Shown piece after piece: positions 10,047 to 19,846 of a DNA stretch of 64,000 nucleotides. Source of the DNA: Eriocheir sinensis (lineage: Eukaryota > Arthropoda > Malacostraca > Decapoda > Varunidae); NCBI RefSeq assembly GCF_024679095.1, contig NC_066518.1, forward strand, positions 8,786,610-8,850,609, written 5' to 3'. The notes under the pieces were generated by a model. That model saw only the letters and a list, made by a program, of their open reading frames with translations. It made no database searches and was not told where the DNA came from. The translations under genes and the position numbers were made by a program. Position 1 is the stretch's first letter, and each line of letters starts with the position of its first letter.

Positions 10047-11164
10047 TTACGCATTTTCTACAATATCATTAGCGTCAATCCAGCTGTTGAATGAAGCAGG
10101 GTATCCCAACCACGATACAAAATACTGCTTTTTCCTTTATTTTTCGTGAACGCAGTATTTTAATATCGTATGTCTCAGGCAGAGCGCTTAAGACGAGCTC
10201 TGGCGCGTAGAATATCCCCTGTATTGGTTCTCCAGACAAATCTTCTAAGAGATAAGTTCTTGGGCGATTCTTGTGTTTAATTGATTTTATGCGAAAGAGC
10301 TCGTGAGTATTTTGCTGCGTGTATCCTTTATGGAATACAGAGGAACGAGCACTTCCAACAAGGCGAACTATTTCCCAACTGCCAGTCGAGAAGTGATGGA
10401 AGACGCTGGTTGCTTCGGGTTTTATACATTGCGTGGAATTGCCGTTTGATTGCAGATGGGTCTTTTAAGTTATGAATATCAATGGGAGTTTGTTTGTTCT
10501 TCAGTCCAGAATGGGGCGAGCGGTTGTAGGCACTGACCATGTTTTGCAGCCGATCAATATATCTTGAAGAATTTTGAGACGTGATGAACTTGTAGATGCG
10601 TGCTTTAAGTGTACGAATGGCCCGCTCTGCCAGGGCTGCTTTGATCTCACTTGAGTACACACTGTACAGCTTAATGCCCCGGGAACATAAATAGTTTCTT
10701 ACTTTTCGATTCCAGAATTATGTGCCCAAGTCGGTGTTTAATTTTCGTAAGCCTTCAGAATCTTTATTTTGCACCACTTGTTTAAAGGCCACGAGCATAG
10801 TATTTGCGTTTTTAATCCGACACGGGACAACTTGCATATATCTAGAAAACACGTCTATGCATACTAACAAGTAGCCTATGTTATTATTTTCCTTTCTTAT
10901 ATGTCTCACGTCTGCTAAATCGGCAGCCATGATTACTTTGGGTTTTGAGGATATTATCTTTTGCCGGGGAAATTTTTGAGTCTGTAGCTTATGCAATGTA
11001 TATGTTTTATTGCTTCTCAAAAAGTTGAATACGTCATCACGTGTTATTGCCGGATTTATACTTTTTGCTTTCTCCCATAATTTTGCCTGAGAGCTTAAAC
11101 CATAGGGTTCGTTATGTTGGGAGTATAGTGCGTGTAAGAGTTCCTTCTTCTTGGAGTTCACCAT
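10047..11164 (-). pseudogene. Retrovirus-like DDE integrase of Polinton type with chromodomain end, broken
   Basis: Would insert the element DNA into the host chromosome. Start ATG at 11162-11164, overlapping the ATPase stop in a 7-base ATGGTGA. The rve core is clear: first Asp in MAADLADV (residue 82), second Asp in LNTDLGT (residue 145), third acidic residue Glu in KAALAERAIRTLK (about 10630). An in-frame TAA at 10718-10720 separates the second and third. After RSPHSGL and a Pro-rich segment there is a frame change near 10370, an SH3-like stretch with LLEDLSGEPIQG, another frame change near 10128, and a chromodomain-like end with YFVSWLGYP and FNSWIDANDIVE, stop 10047-10049. Length is right for the family. 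Three lesions make it non-functional as it stands. Confidence 0.92.
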
Positions 11165-11808
11165 TGGAATACGCGTTCACCTGGGGGTTCTCCAACAATG
11201 TTTGAGCGAAACTGTAGGGACTCAGGAGTATTTATACCCAAATCAACAAGAAGATATCCATAAGGACGTGAATATACAGCATATTTATATATATCTACAA
11301 ACTGTTTTGCCTTCTCTTTTATGAATATTTGTCTGCCCAGAGTGTGAATTTGAGATAAATCGCGCTGTCTTAACAAGAGGAAATGAGAACAGTTCAGGCT
11401 AATATTCCTTGCATGCTTTCCACCCATATATAGATTTTGAGTGATAAATATGCATGAAATATTGTTGTGCCGTCCGCGAGTAAAAGCATCAACCACAATT
11501 TTGTTCCTTACAGCATCAATGAAAATATCGTCAAGTACATACAATGTCCCTCTCCGATCAAACGTATCCTCGTTGGCAATTGGATCAATTATTTCAGACG
11601 ACACTATAACTTTAGGTCCTATTTCTTTATTTCTTTGAAGAGGATGAGACGTTAAGCCACATATGACAATTTTTTTGAACTTTTCATGATACTTCAGAAT
11701 AAGCTGCTGTACAAGTTCCGATTTTCCAGAGTTGCTATATCCTGCAACTATTATGCGCGCAGGATATTGGAAAATATCGAGAAGGTTCTCTGAATATGTC
11801 TCAGTCAT
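11158..11808 (-). CDS. A32-like genome packaging ATPase (FtsK/HerA superfamily), open frame
   Basis: Would pump element DNA into capsids. I chose the ATG at 11806-11808 (MTETYSEN), because the frame upstream of it only translates a GT microsatellite and AT-rich DNA. The 216-residue product has Walker A GYSNSGKS (residues 23-30), Walker B LYVLDD (89-94), a likely Arg finger in FTRGRHNNIS (around 109-118) and the CIFITQN sensor strand just after it. No stop or frameshift is seen, unlike almost every other gene of the element, and all catalytic residues are present. It is the first gene of the - strand array and overlaps integrase by 7 bases. Confidence 0.93.
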   Translation of the reverse strand: MTETYSENLLDIFQYPARIIVAGYSNSGKSELVQQLILKYHEKFKKIVICGLTSHPLQRNKEIGPKVIVSSEIIDPIANEDTFDRRGTLYVLDDIFIDAVRNKIVVDAFTRGRHNNISCIFITQNLYMGGKHARNISLNCSHFLLLRQRDLSQIHTLGRQIFIKEKAKQFVDIYKYAVYSRPYGYLLVDLGINTPESLQFRSNIVGEPPGERVFQW

Positions 11809-11865
11809 AGCGGAAACTCTATTAATGATGGTAATTATTAAAGTATGATGCTTATATAGCACAGA

Positions 11866-11900
<35 letters not shown>

Positions 11901-12375
11901 CAACAAGAACAACAACAACAACAACAACAATAGCAATTACCCTCACTTTGTGCATGCCCCCACTTCCGTCACCCCCTGCTGACGGCCCTCTGACCGTCTT
12001 ACCCCACTCCTGTCACCCCCCTGCTGACCACCTTTCTTCCGTCACCTCCCTCGCTGACTGACCTACTCCTGCTCGTCACCCCCCGCTTCCGTACGCTAGC
12101 CCGAGGGGGTTAGGGCATGTGAAATAGTGAAAACAATTTTTTTGGGGTGGGTGGGGGTGAAAGGTAAAATAGATGTGGGTTAGGGGGTCTAGATACCCCT
12201 CTTCCGTAACCCCTGCAAATTACCCCCACTCCTGTAACCCCTGCTCACCCCCAACCCCACTTCCAGTCCCCCAAAATTACCCCACTCCTGTAACCCCTGC
12301 TCACCCCCCAACCCCACTTCCAGTCCCCCTGCTGAGGCAACCCCCACTTCCGTACATTTGTTACTACTTATTTTT
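11809..12375. repeat. GT microsatellite and C-rich minisatellite beyond the ATPase
   Basis: (GT)n runs from about 11867 to 11898, followed by (ACA)n. From about 11950 to 12355 the DNA is C-rich with recurring CCCCACTTCC and CCACTCCTGTAACCC; the clearest unit repeats at 12226 and 12282, a period of about 56 bp. No gene seen. If the Polinton right terminal repeat was here it is not recognisable. Confidence 0.7.
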
Positions 12376-12490
12376 TTATCTATCTCTTACCTCTATCAAT
12401 TTTCGCTATCTTCTTTCTATATAATTATCAGACAAGTTCTTTCTCTCTATCCATTTTCTCTATCTTTTTCACCACCTCTTTTCTCATTTA

Positions 12491-12593
<103 letters not shown>

Positions 12594-12924
12594 ATTTAGC
12601 TACATGATTTACAGTGACCATCAAAAATACTCAATCAAAAACTCTCATCCTTTGTCTTTTCAGTGTTTTTAATTACAAAAAAAACCACTTAACCAGACAG
12701 ACGTTCGTTCCATCAGCTTAACTTCACCCTCTGTATATTATTTTCCTCATTACTCGTCACTATCTCACTCCTTGATACACGCGCCCAGGAACAAAGGATT
12801 TTTAGTTCTTAGTTTAGTTTTAATCATCCCTGACGGAACTCCTCTTCGCTTCAATCCCTCTCCCTTCTTTATGCTGACCTGCCACCTCGCTCTTATATCG
12901 CTAATGAGCGGATCGACTTTTACA

Positions 12925-12954
12925 TTATTATTATTATTATCATTATTAATATTA

Positions 12955-12987
<33 letters not shown>

Positions 12988-13215
12988 GTATACATTATTA
13001 TTATTATCATTATTAATAGTAGTAGTAGTAGTAGTAGTAGTAGTAGCAGTAGTAGTAGTGGTAGCAGTAGTAGCGGTGGTGGTTATAGTAGTAGCAATGG
13101 CAGTAGCAGAAGTGGCTGTAGTAGTAGATAGTAGCTGTATTAGTGGTAGTATTATTAAAAGTACATTATTGCTACTACTTTATTACTACTACTACTACTA
13201 CTACTACTACAAGGT
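12925..13215. repeat. Compound trinucleotide array (ATT/AGT/ACT)
   Basis: Runs of ATT, then AGT with interruptions, then ACT (13180-13212). The change from AGT to ACT, its reverse complement, makes the block partly self-complementary. Confidence 0.9.
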
Positions 13216-13279
13216 ATACTACTACAATTACTAAGTCTATTATTATCAATTATCATTTATTATTATCATTATTATGTCT

Positions 13280-13905
13280 GGTAAAGATTCGTATTACGTC
13301 CGTGCCAGTATCTCATAATCTACTTTATGAAACATCAGTATCTCTTCATATATCTTTTCTACAAACCTTCAACAGTCATGGAAACGCTTTGAAAATCCAA
13401 TTCAAGGAATTTTTTTTTACTCTTGTAAATAGGGGATAATGTTTACGGAAGCGCGTCGCCTCCTCTGGCGGCGGCCGCGACGACGCTGCAGCCGCCGCAG
13501 CCGTAAAATAGCTCGCAGAGGGTTTAGGGTCGGGGAGCATATTTAAACTACTCCAACCGAACTTTACGACCTACTAACGGGGGGACTGCGCCCCCCTCGA
13601 CCCCCCCTTCTAACCAGGGGGGGCTACGCTCCCCCCCTGGACCCCCCCCCACACATGTATATGTGACTTATTTCAGCGAGGAGGTATTTCTCGCAACACC
13701 GGCTGCACCGCCGCCAGAGGAGGCGACACGCTTTCGTAAACATTATCCCTTATTTTCTGGAGTAAAAAAAAAGTCCTTGAATTGGATTTTCAAAGCGTTT
13801 CCATGACTGTTGAAGGCTTGTAGAAAAGATATATGAAGAGATACTGATGTTTCATAAGGTAGGTAATGAGATACTGGCACGGACCTAAAACGAATCTTAA
13901 CCTTA
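13280..13905. mobile_element. Foldback element with ~205-bp inverted arms
   Basis: The left arm (about 13280-13486) and the reverse complement of the right arm (about 13700-13905) match closely over their length. Shared landmarks include GATTCGT near each outer end, ATGAAACATCAGTATCTCTT, TCATGGAAACGCTTTG, AATCCAATTCAAGGA and, at the inner end, GGATAATGTTTACG and CGCCTCCTCTGGCGGCGG. The arms enclose about 210 bp with two C/G-run hairpins (about 13575-13660). No transposase is present. Best read as a non-autonomous foldback or MITE-like DNA element; two head-to-head copies of one repeat is the alternative. Target duplication is not clear. Confidence 0.8.
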
Positions 13906-14099
13906 TTTCTGCCAACGGTTACTAAGGCAGAGGGACAGAACAATCACCTTCCAAAACCCGGTGAACGCAACGTTTCAGGAGGTGACGCAAAGGGTGTACT
14001 GCCAAAGGGCGGAACGCGTCGACAATTCTTTTTTCCCTCGAGGTAATCTGGTTAACTTCAGCAGGACGCCCTTTTATATTTACAGCGTGCCGTGAATGT

Positions 14100-14500
14100 G
14101 GCTTGAGTGACGAGGAGGAGGAGGAAGAGGAGGAGGAGGATGTGGAGAAAGAGAAAACGGGGGCGGAGGAAGGAAAGGATAGAGGGAGGAAGAGGAGGAG
14201 GAGGAGGAAGGAAAGGATAGAGGGAGGAAGAGGAGGAGGAGGATGTGGAGAAAGAGAAGACGGGGGAGGAGGAAGGAAAGGATAGAGGGAGGAAGAGGAG
14301 GAGGAGGATGTGGAGAAAGAGAAGACGGGGGAGGAGGAAGGAAAGGATAGAGGGAGGAAGAGGAGGAGGAGGATGTGGAGAAAGAGAAGACGGGGGCGGA
14401 GGAAGGAAAGGATAGAGGGAGGAAGAGGAGGAGGAGGATGTGGAGAAAGAGAAGACGGGGGCGGAGGAAGGAAAGGATAGAGGGAGGAAGAGGAAAGAAC
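14100..14500. repeat. 65-bp purine-rich minisatellite
   Basis: AGGGAGGAAGAGGAGG recurs at 14221, 14286, 14351, 14416 and 14481, giving an exact 65-bp period over five copies. Units contain GATGTGGAGAAAGAGAAGAC and GGAAAGGATAG and are almost identical, so expansion is recent. Long open frames on both strands here come from composition. Confidence 0.93.
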
Positions 14501-14639
14501 GATCGGGCTGCGGATGTGGGAGAGAGGAACGAGGAACAAGGCGAAGGAAACTAATAGTGGTCGTGCTTTTGCCAGACGAGCGGCGGTGAGATTTATCAAG
14601 GAAGGCAGGAAAGAGGAGGAACAAGGATAGGAGATGGGA

Positions 14640-14835
14640 CAGGTGGTAGTGGTGGTGGTGGCGATGAATAGCAGGAAAGGGAAGAAGTAGGTGATGGTGG
14701 TGGTGAATAGCAGGAAAGGATATATGTATTTGGTGGTGGTGGCTGTGGTGGTTGTGAAGGGCAGGATAGGATAGATTAAGGAAGGTGGTAAGGTGGTGGT
14801 GGAAGTGATGATGGTGGCTGTGGTTGTGGTGGTAA
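14640..14835. repeat. Imperfect GGT/GTGGTG-rich repeat
   Basis: GGTGGTGG tracts separated by AGCAGGAAAGG-type spacers, similar in style to the larger array starting at 15160. The stretch 14836-15159 between them shows no supported gene. Confidence 0.75.
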
Positions 14836-15159
14836 CTAGCTGGACAGGGTTGCCTCACCTGATTTCCTTGTGGTCAGGTGTCCCCGGCTCCAGGTATTCA
14901 GGCTCACGGTGAAGCTAAACAGTAGAAGCAGCGCACACAAGCCTACACTGACCACATTACACCCACCGACAAACAACGAAATCCTATCGCGTCACCCGCG
15001 GCGGGGATTGGGACGCCCCTCCCCTCCCTTCCTCACCCACCCCTCGCCGCCGCAGCACTGGCAGGCCGCGTCGAGTCGAGTTTGGCTTCGAGCAGCTTCG
15101 AGTCTTATCTCGTTTGAATACAAATAACAGGGGTACTTTTATATAGTTAACTTCTAAAT

Positions 15160-16515
15160 GCAGGTAGAGGTAGGTGGTGGTGGTAGGGTAGAGGTAGGTG
15201 GTGGTGGTACGGTAGAGGTAGGTGGTGGTACGGTAGAGGTAGGTGGTGGTGGTGCTGAATGGAAAGATAGGGTAGAGGTAGGTGGTGGTGGTGGTGAATG
15301 GAAAGATAGGGTAGAGGTAGGTGGTGATGGTAGGGTAGAGGTAGGTGGTGGTGGTGGTGAATGGAAAGATAGGGTAGAGGTAGGTGGTGGTGGTAGGGTA
15401 GAGGTAGGTGGTGGTGGTGGTGGTGAATGGAAAGATAGGGTAGAGGTAAGTGGTGGTGGTGGTGGTGGTGGTGAATGGAAAGATAAGGTAGAGGTAGGTG
15501 GTGGTGGTGGTGGTGGTGGTGGTGAATGGAAAGATAGGGTAGAGGTAGGTGGTGGTGGTGGTGGTGGTGGTGAATGGAAAGATAAGGTAGAGGTAGGTGG
15601 TGGTGGTGGTGGTGGTGGTGAATGGAAAGATAAGGTAGAGGTAGGTGGTGGTGGTGGTGGTGGTGGTGAATGGAAAGATAAGGTAGAGGTAGGTGGTGGT
15701 GGTGGTGGTGGTGGTGGTGAATGGAAAGATAAGGTAGAGGTAGGTGGTGGTGGTGGTGGTGGTGAATGGAAAGATAAGGTAGAGGTAGGTGGTGGTGGTG
15801 GTGGTGGTGGTGGTGGGTGTGGTGGTGGTGGTGAATGGAAAGATAAGGTTGAGGTAGATGGTGGTGGTGGTGGTGGTGAATGGAAAGATAAGGTTGAGGT
15901 AGATGGTGGTGGTGGTGGTGGTGAATGGAAAGATAAGGTTGAGGTAGATGGTGGTGGTGGTGGTGGTGAATGGAAAGATAAGGTTGATGTAGGTGGTGGT
16001 GGTGGTGGTGGTGGTGAATGGAAAGATAAGGTTGATGTAGGTGGTGGTGGTGGTGGTGGTGGTGAATGGAAAGATAAGGTTGATGTAGGTGGTGGTGGCT
16101 GTGGTGGTGGTGGTGGTGGTGAATGGAAAGATAAGGTAGAGGTAGGTGGTGGTGGCTGTGGTGGTGGTGGTGGTGGTGAATGGAAAGATAAGGTAGAGGT
16201 AGGTGGTGGTGGTGGTGGTGGTGAATGGAAAGATAAGGTTGAGGTAGGTGGTGGTGGTGGTGGTGGTGGTGAATGGAAAGATAAGGTAGAGGTAGGTGGT
16301 GGTGGTGGTGGTGAATGGAAAGATAGGGTAGAGGTAGGTGGTGGTGGTGGTGGTGGTGGTGAATGGAAAGATAAGGTAGAGGTAGGTGGTGGTGGCTGTG
16401 GTGGTGATGGTGGTGAATGGAAAGATAAGGTTGAGGTAGATGGTGGTGGTGGTGGTGGTGTTGAATGGAAAGATAAGGTTGAGGTAGGTGGTGGTGGTGG
16501 TGGTGGTGAATGGCA
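15160..16515. repeat. GGT-rich VNTR minisatellite, 1.35 kb
   Basis: About 30 units made of a constant 24-bp core (GAATGGAAAGATAAGGTAGA plus GGTA) and a variable (GGT)n spacer. Both parts are multiples of three, so the array stays open in one frame on the + strand (Gly-rich with EWKDKVEV) and in two on the - strand (His-rich and Pro-rich) for over 1.3 kb. That openness follows from unit length and lack of stop triplets and is not evidence of a protein. Core variants (AGATAGGGTAG, AGGTTGAGG, AGGTTGATG) form runs, showing stepwise local duplication. Confidence 0.9.
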
Positions 16516-16923
16516 GGATGCATTTGGCTTTGAAACTGATGCGTCGTGCTTTGAAAAGGAAGTGTAATTTCTCAACTCGAGATCATGACCTAGTGAGCAG
16601 GATTCGACCCCCTGTCTCGTTAGTTGGTCGCGTATTAGGTGTGGTGAGGATTATCTATTCTCTCTTTACGTACACAAAACAAATTTCTGTGCGATTAGAC
16701 AAACCTATGTATTCTTGTATCACTAATATGTAGCAGAATCTGTATTTTCGAAGAATAGGCTGTATGGGTACAGGAGAAAGAGCCCTAAGTTACAAATCAC
16801 GAAATGGGGATTTCTTACAGTCACAATAATACATATAAATGAATATGTGGGAAGAGGGAAGTGAACAACATTTTCCGTGAAATATAACCACAATGATAAT
16901 TGCACGTACGTAGCAGATAAGAA
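16516..16923. other. Anonymous AT-rich DNA
   Basis: No gene, RNA or repeat that I can recognise between the minisatellite and the AAT array. Confidence 0.6.
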
Positions 16924-17021
<98 letters not shown>

Positions 17022-17028
17022 TAATAAT
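16924..17028. repeat. (AAT)n microsatellite
   Basis: About 35 copies of AAT, nearly pure. Confidence 0.95.
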
Positions 17029-17550
17029 GTTTGGGAGATCGGATAACGCCAAGCAAGCAACATAAGTTAGACAATTGTAACTTTAGGGCCCCTGTTACAT
17101 GCATATAGCAGAACACTTTCCTCAACAAATAACGAGGCAGCCGAACGTCGTAAAATATTGAAATAGATGAATAAAATAAAACACGAACCACGGCCTCCAT
17201 CACTGTATCATCAGAACCTCAGCAACTATAAAAGGATAGGACCACGCGCGGAAAAAGTAAAGAATAATGTATGAGGCGCCATCTTATTTCATACAATCCA
17301 CTGGAGTAGAATAAATTTCGCTGCGGATGAAAGCAAACATCACAAGACAAGAAAACCCGCGCCGCCGACTCCGTGCAAACACCAACAAAGGAGGAGGCCA
17401 CTGCGGTGCGATGAATCTTAATATCCTGATTAATTAGACACACGCGGCAGATAAATGAGGTTGAGAGCTTGACGCAAGACAAAGGGAATGCACGAATGAG
17501 GCCGCCAGTCGTAGAATATTTAAAGGCCCGTCGAGAGGGAAGCTGTGTGG

Positions 17551-17725
17551 TTGGCTTTTCTTTTTTTTCTCCTTTTTTGCAGCAAGGGAGGCAGCTCAAG
17601 GGCAAAAAAACAAAAACAGCAACAAGAAAAGTCCGCTAGACGCTGCTCCGATGAAAAAAAAAAACAAGAGGCCAAAAGAGAGGTCATTTTCAGGTGGAGA
17701 GGTGTGATGCTCTCCTCTTGGCAGC
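17551..17725 (-). mobile_element. LINE 3' end fragment (5'-truncated copy)
   Basis: Read on the - strand it contains the LINE 3' UTR landmarks also found at the end of the ORF2 element at 38925: CTCCTCTTGGCAG-type sequence (as complement), GGAGCAGC-like and CGGAC/CGGGC motif, a T-rich stretch, then GCCCTTGAGCTGCCTCC and an A-rich tail (as complement 17551-17580). No coding part remains. Confidence 0.7.
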
Positions 17726-18443
17726 TCGCACGACTCGGGGTGTCTGCAAAATGTCAAGACTGTAGGAACTCTTGCTTTACACATGAGCCTCTCCTTACTG
17801 CTCCTCAGTCTTGTGCAAATCGCTGCCCCCTTCAACATCTACTATGGTGGTTGTTGTTTTTTATCTTCTGTGACTCATGCTTGCTATCCGCTGTTCCGAG
17901 TCTACAAATGAATTTAGTCCACCAACCCATTATTAAAAGGCAGTTAAACTCTAATTTAGGTTGTTCCAATTTACTGGCTTCAAAAAGATAATTGGCACAG
18001 CACTTCAGCAACATCCGTGGGGGTAATAATCATAGAGACTGAGTTCTTGAAATGGTCCAGGTATCAGATATTAATATTCCCTATGTAACTCTTAATCAAA
18101 AAGAAGTCCTAGCATAAACAATATTGGTGGGAGTATTTATAAGGAAATATTTTTTGTTTGTGCGAAAAAAAAATGTACCCAGACCAGACAGTGCCGTCAT
18201 GATGCTTGCATGTTATACTTTTATCATACTTCGACATCTTTTGAATCTGCATATTTTGCCATATAAAAGTAAACGTTTTTATATCTATACAACGGAAGAA
18301 TAAATATGTAAATTCGAGATGAACACCAGAACAATTTCCTATGTAATATACTATCGTAATATTAAATTTTGCTGTTGTTTGAATTGCACTTTTTACAACG
18401 CATGAGCATATTTTGATTTTAAATAATCCCTAAGTGAATTATG
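17726..18443. other. Anonymous AT-rich DNA
   Basis: No supported gene or RNA; short poly(A) tracts only. Confidence 0.55.
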
Positions 18444-18444
18444 G

Positions 18445-18491
<47 letters not shown>
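18444..18491. repeat. (CA)n microsatellite
   Basis: About 22 CA units. Confidence 0.95.
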
Positions 18492-18494
<3 letters not shown>

Positions 18495-19437
18495 CTACGG
18501 ATGAGTGGAACTGCCTGAAGTAATAATGAACAGCTGTACCACTGAATATTTTCCTCGAGGCCGACTTGTGTTTCGCGATAGAACTCCCGCCTGGCCTGGC
18601 AGACTAATTATGTTACGTGTTTGAGGCTCCACTTAATTGGCGCCAAAAAGCAGATCATATTCCTGGCCACTGTAATTACCTCGCTGCTAAATCTACAAAA
18701 GCTTTACAAAAAAAAAAAAAATTGCCCCGAGGAACAGTGGCCCCCCTCTCCTATCCTATATTTTAATTTTGGCCGATATAATATTAAACTTGTGGATTTT
18801 GGTAATTGCTAACGCGGCAATATTAGATACCTATACAATGAAACAAGATTTATAGTGCACTTTATTAAAATTCCTCTCTTACACATTTTTCCAATAAAAC
18901 TACGCCCCACTGCGGCACCTCCGGCACACATTAGATATAATTAACTGAGTTTGGTTGAGAAAGGAAGACAAATTGCATGCGAGTGGAAACAATGAACCGA
19001 GATAACAACGTGACTGCTTCTTCATTCAAGAAAACACTTGAAACTTGTGTTTTTTCGCCATTAAAAGTCTGTGGCAAGTCTTGGGCCTCTCACAAGGTGG
19101 TTTAAACGCAAGAGAAGTCAATTCACGGTTCAAAAGCAACTTCACGCATGTAAATTGTAAGTTAATGCTAGACACGGAAAAAAGAACTTAAGTGAAGCCA
19201 GTCGGGCAACAAACCTCCTGTGCCAGAAAGGCGAGGCCCGACAAGTTGGCACAAGTTCTCTCCCCTGAGGGCTTCGCTGTTCCTTACACAGTTTAACACT
19301 TTACGGCAACACTCGCCTCAGGCTGCGAGGGGTAGGCGAGAGCGGGATACACTCAAATGTCTGGAGTGGAAGACTGACGAGCTTGACTGTGAATGGTTAG
19401 GGTGGCGTAAAAAGGTCCTTCCCACTTCTATGCTGCT
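18492..19437. other. Anonymous DNA
   Basis: A short poly(A) run at about 18708 is the only simple repeat. No coding or structural signal that I can support. Confidence 0.5.
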
Positions 19438-19846
19438 TCAGCCTGTGACCTGTCTGGTGTGTTTCTCGTACAGGCACTTGAAGGTGGGAATTATGGGTGC
19501 AGTGATATGCTCCGGTAAGGCTTTCAAATTGTTTATTACTGGGAAGAAACCAGTTCAACTTTCCCGTGGTTCTCCAATGGGTAGGAATTGAAAGATTTTA
19601 GGGAGTCGCCTCTCAACAGCGAAGGGAAATATCTTCCTATCCTTGGGTCAGACTTTAAGCTTTAATAATGTCCCCAGTGTTGTACTGTCTTGCAGTGTCT
19701 GGATAATAGTTATTTGCCTCTCTCTTCATAAGGGAGCTGCGCAAGTCCTTACAGCAATCTTGTTGCACCTTCTCCAGCTTATGGATGCCCTTCTCCAAGT
19801 TTGCGAAGCAGCACTGCACTCCATAATCAAGGGATGGGGAAAACAT
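19438..19846 (-). pseudogene. LINE reverse transcriptase C-terminal remnant (CR1-like)
   Basis: On the - strand, SPSLDYGVQCCFANLEKGI followed by HKLEKVQQDCCKDL matches the conserved region after the RT domain of CR1/Jockey LINEs (LDYAVQ.WSP...KLE.VQRRA). Further on, in another frame, FPVINNLKALPEHIT and PTFKCLYEKH resemble the ORF2 C-terminal RVVN.WN.LPE segment; stop 19438-19440. Heavily mutated, at least two frame changes, no catalytic part. Confidence 0.55.

Larger units (their letters stand above)
1..11808. mobile_element. Degenerate Maverick/Polinton (adintovirus-like) element, left end outside window
   Basis: Sequence shows a co-located set of genes diagnostic for Maverick/Polinton elements: protein-primed PolB on the + strand and, on the - strand, packaging ATPase, retrovirus-type integrase, penton, pX-like protein, major capsid protein and adenovirus-type protease. 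PolB converges on the - strand array near 4.0-4.6 kb. The window begins inside or just before PolB, so the left terminal inverted repeat is not visible. No clear right terminal repeat is visible beyond the ATPase start at 11808, where a GT microsatellite and C-rich DNA begin. Most genes carry frameshifts or stops, so this is an old genomic copy and not an active element; ATPase and most of penton remain open. Family assignment is firm; subfamily and exact ends are not determined. Confidence 0.93.

Noticed and set aside
11809..11955. Longer N-terminus for the packaging ATPase
   Set aside because: The extra 49 residues come from a GT microsatellite and AT-rich DNA; the family starts close to the Walker A strand.
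13280..13905. Polinton terminal inverted repeats
   Set aside because: The two arms lie together on one side of the element and not at its ends; they form a self-contained foldback.
15147..16575. Very long open frames (Gly-, His- and Pro-rich) on both strands
   Set aside because: Explained by a minisatellite whose units are multiples of three with no stop triplets; open on both strands at once.
19220..19591. 123-codon + strand ORF
   Set aside because: Partly antisense to the LINE remnant at 19438-19846; no domain.
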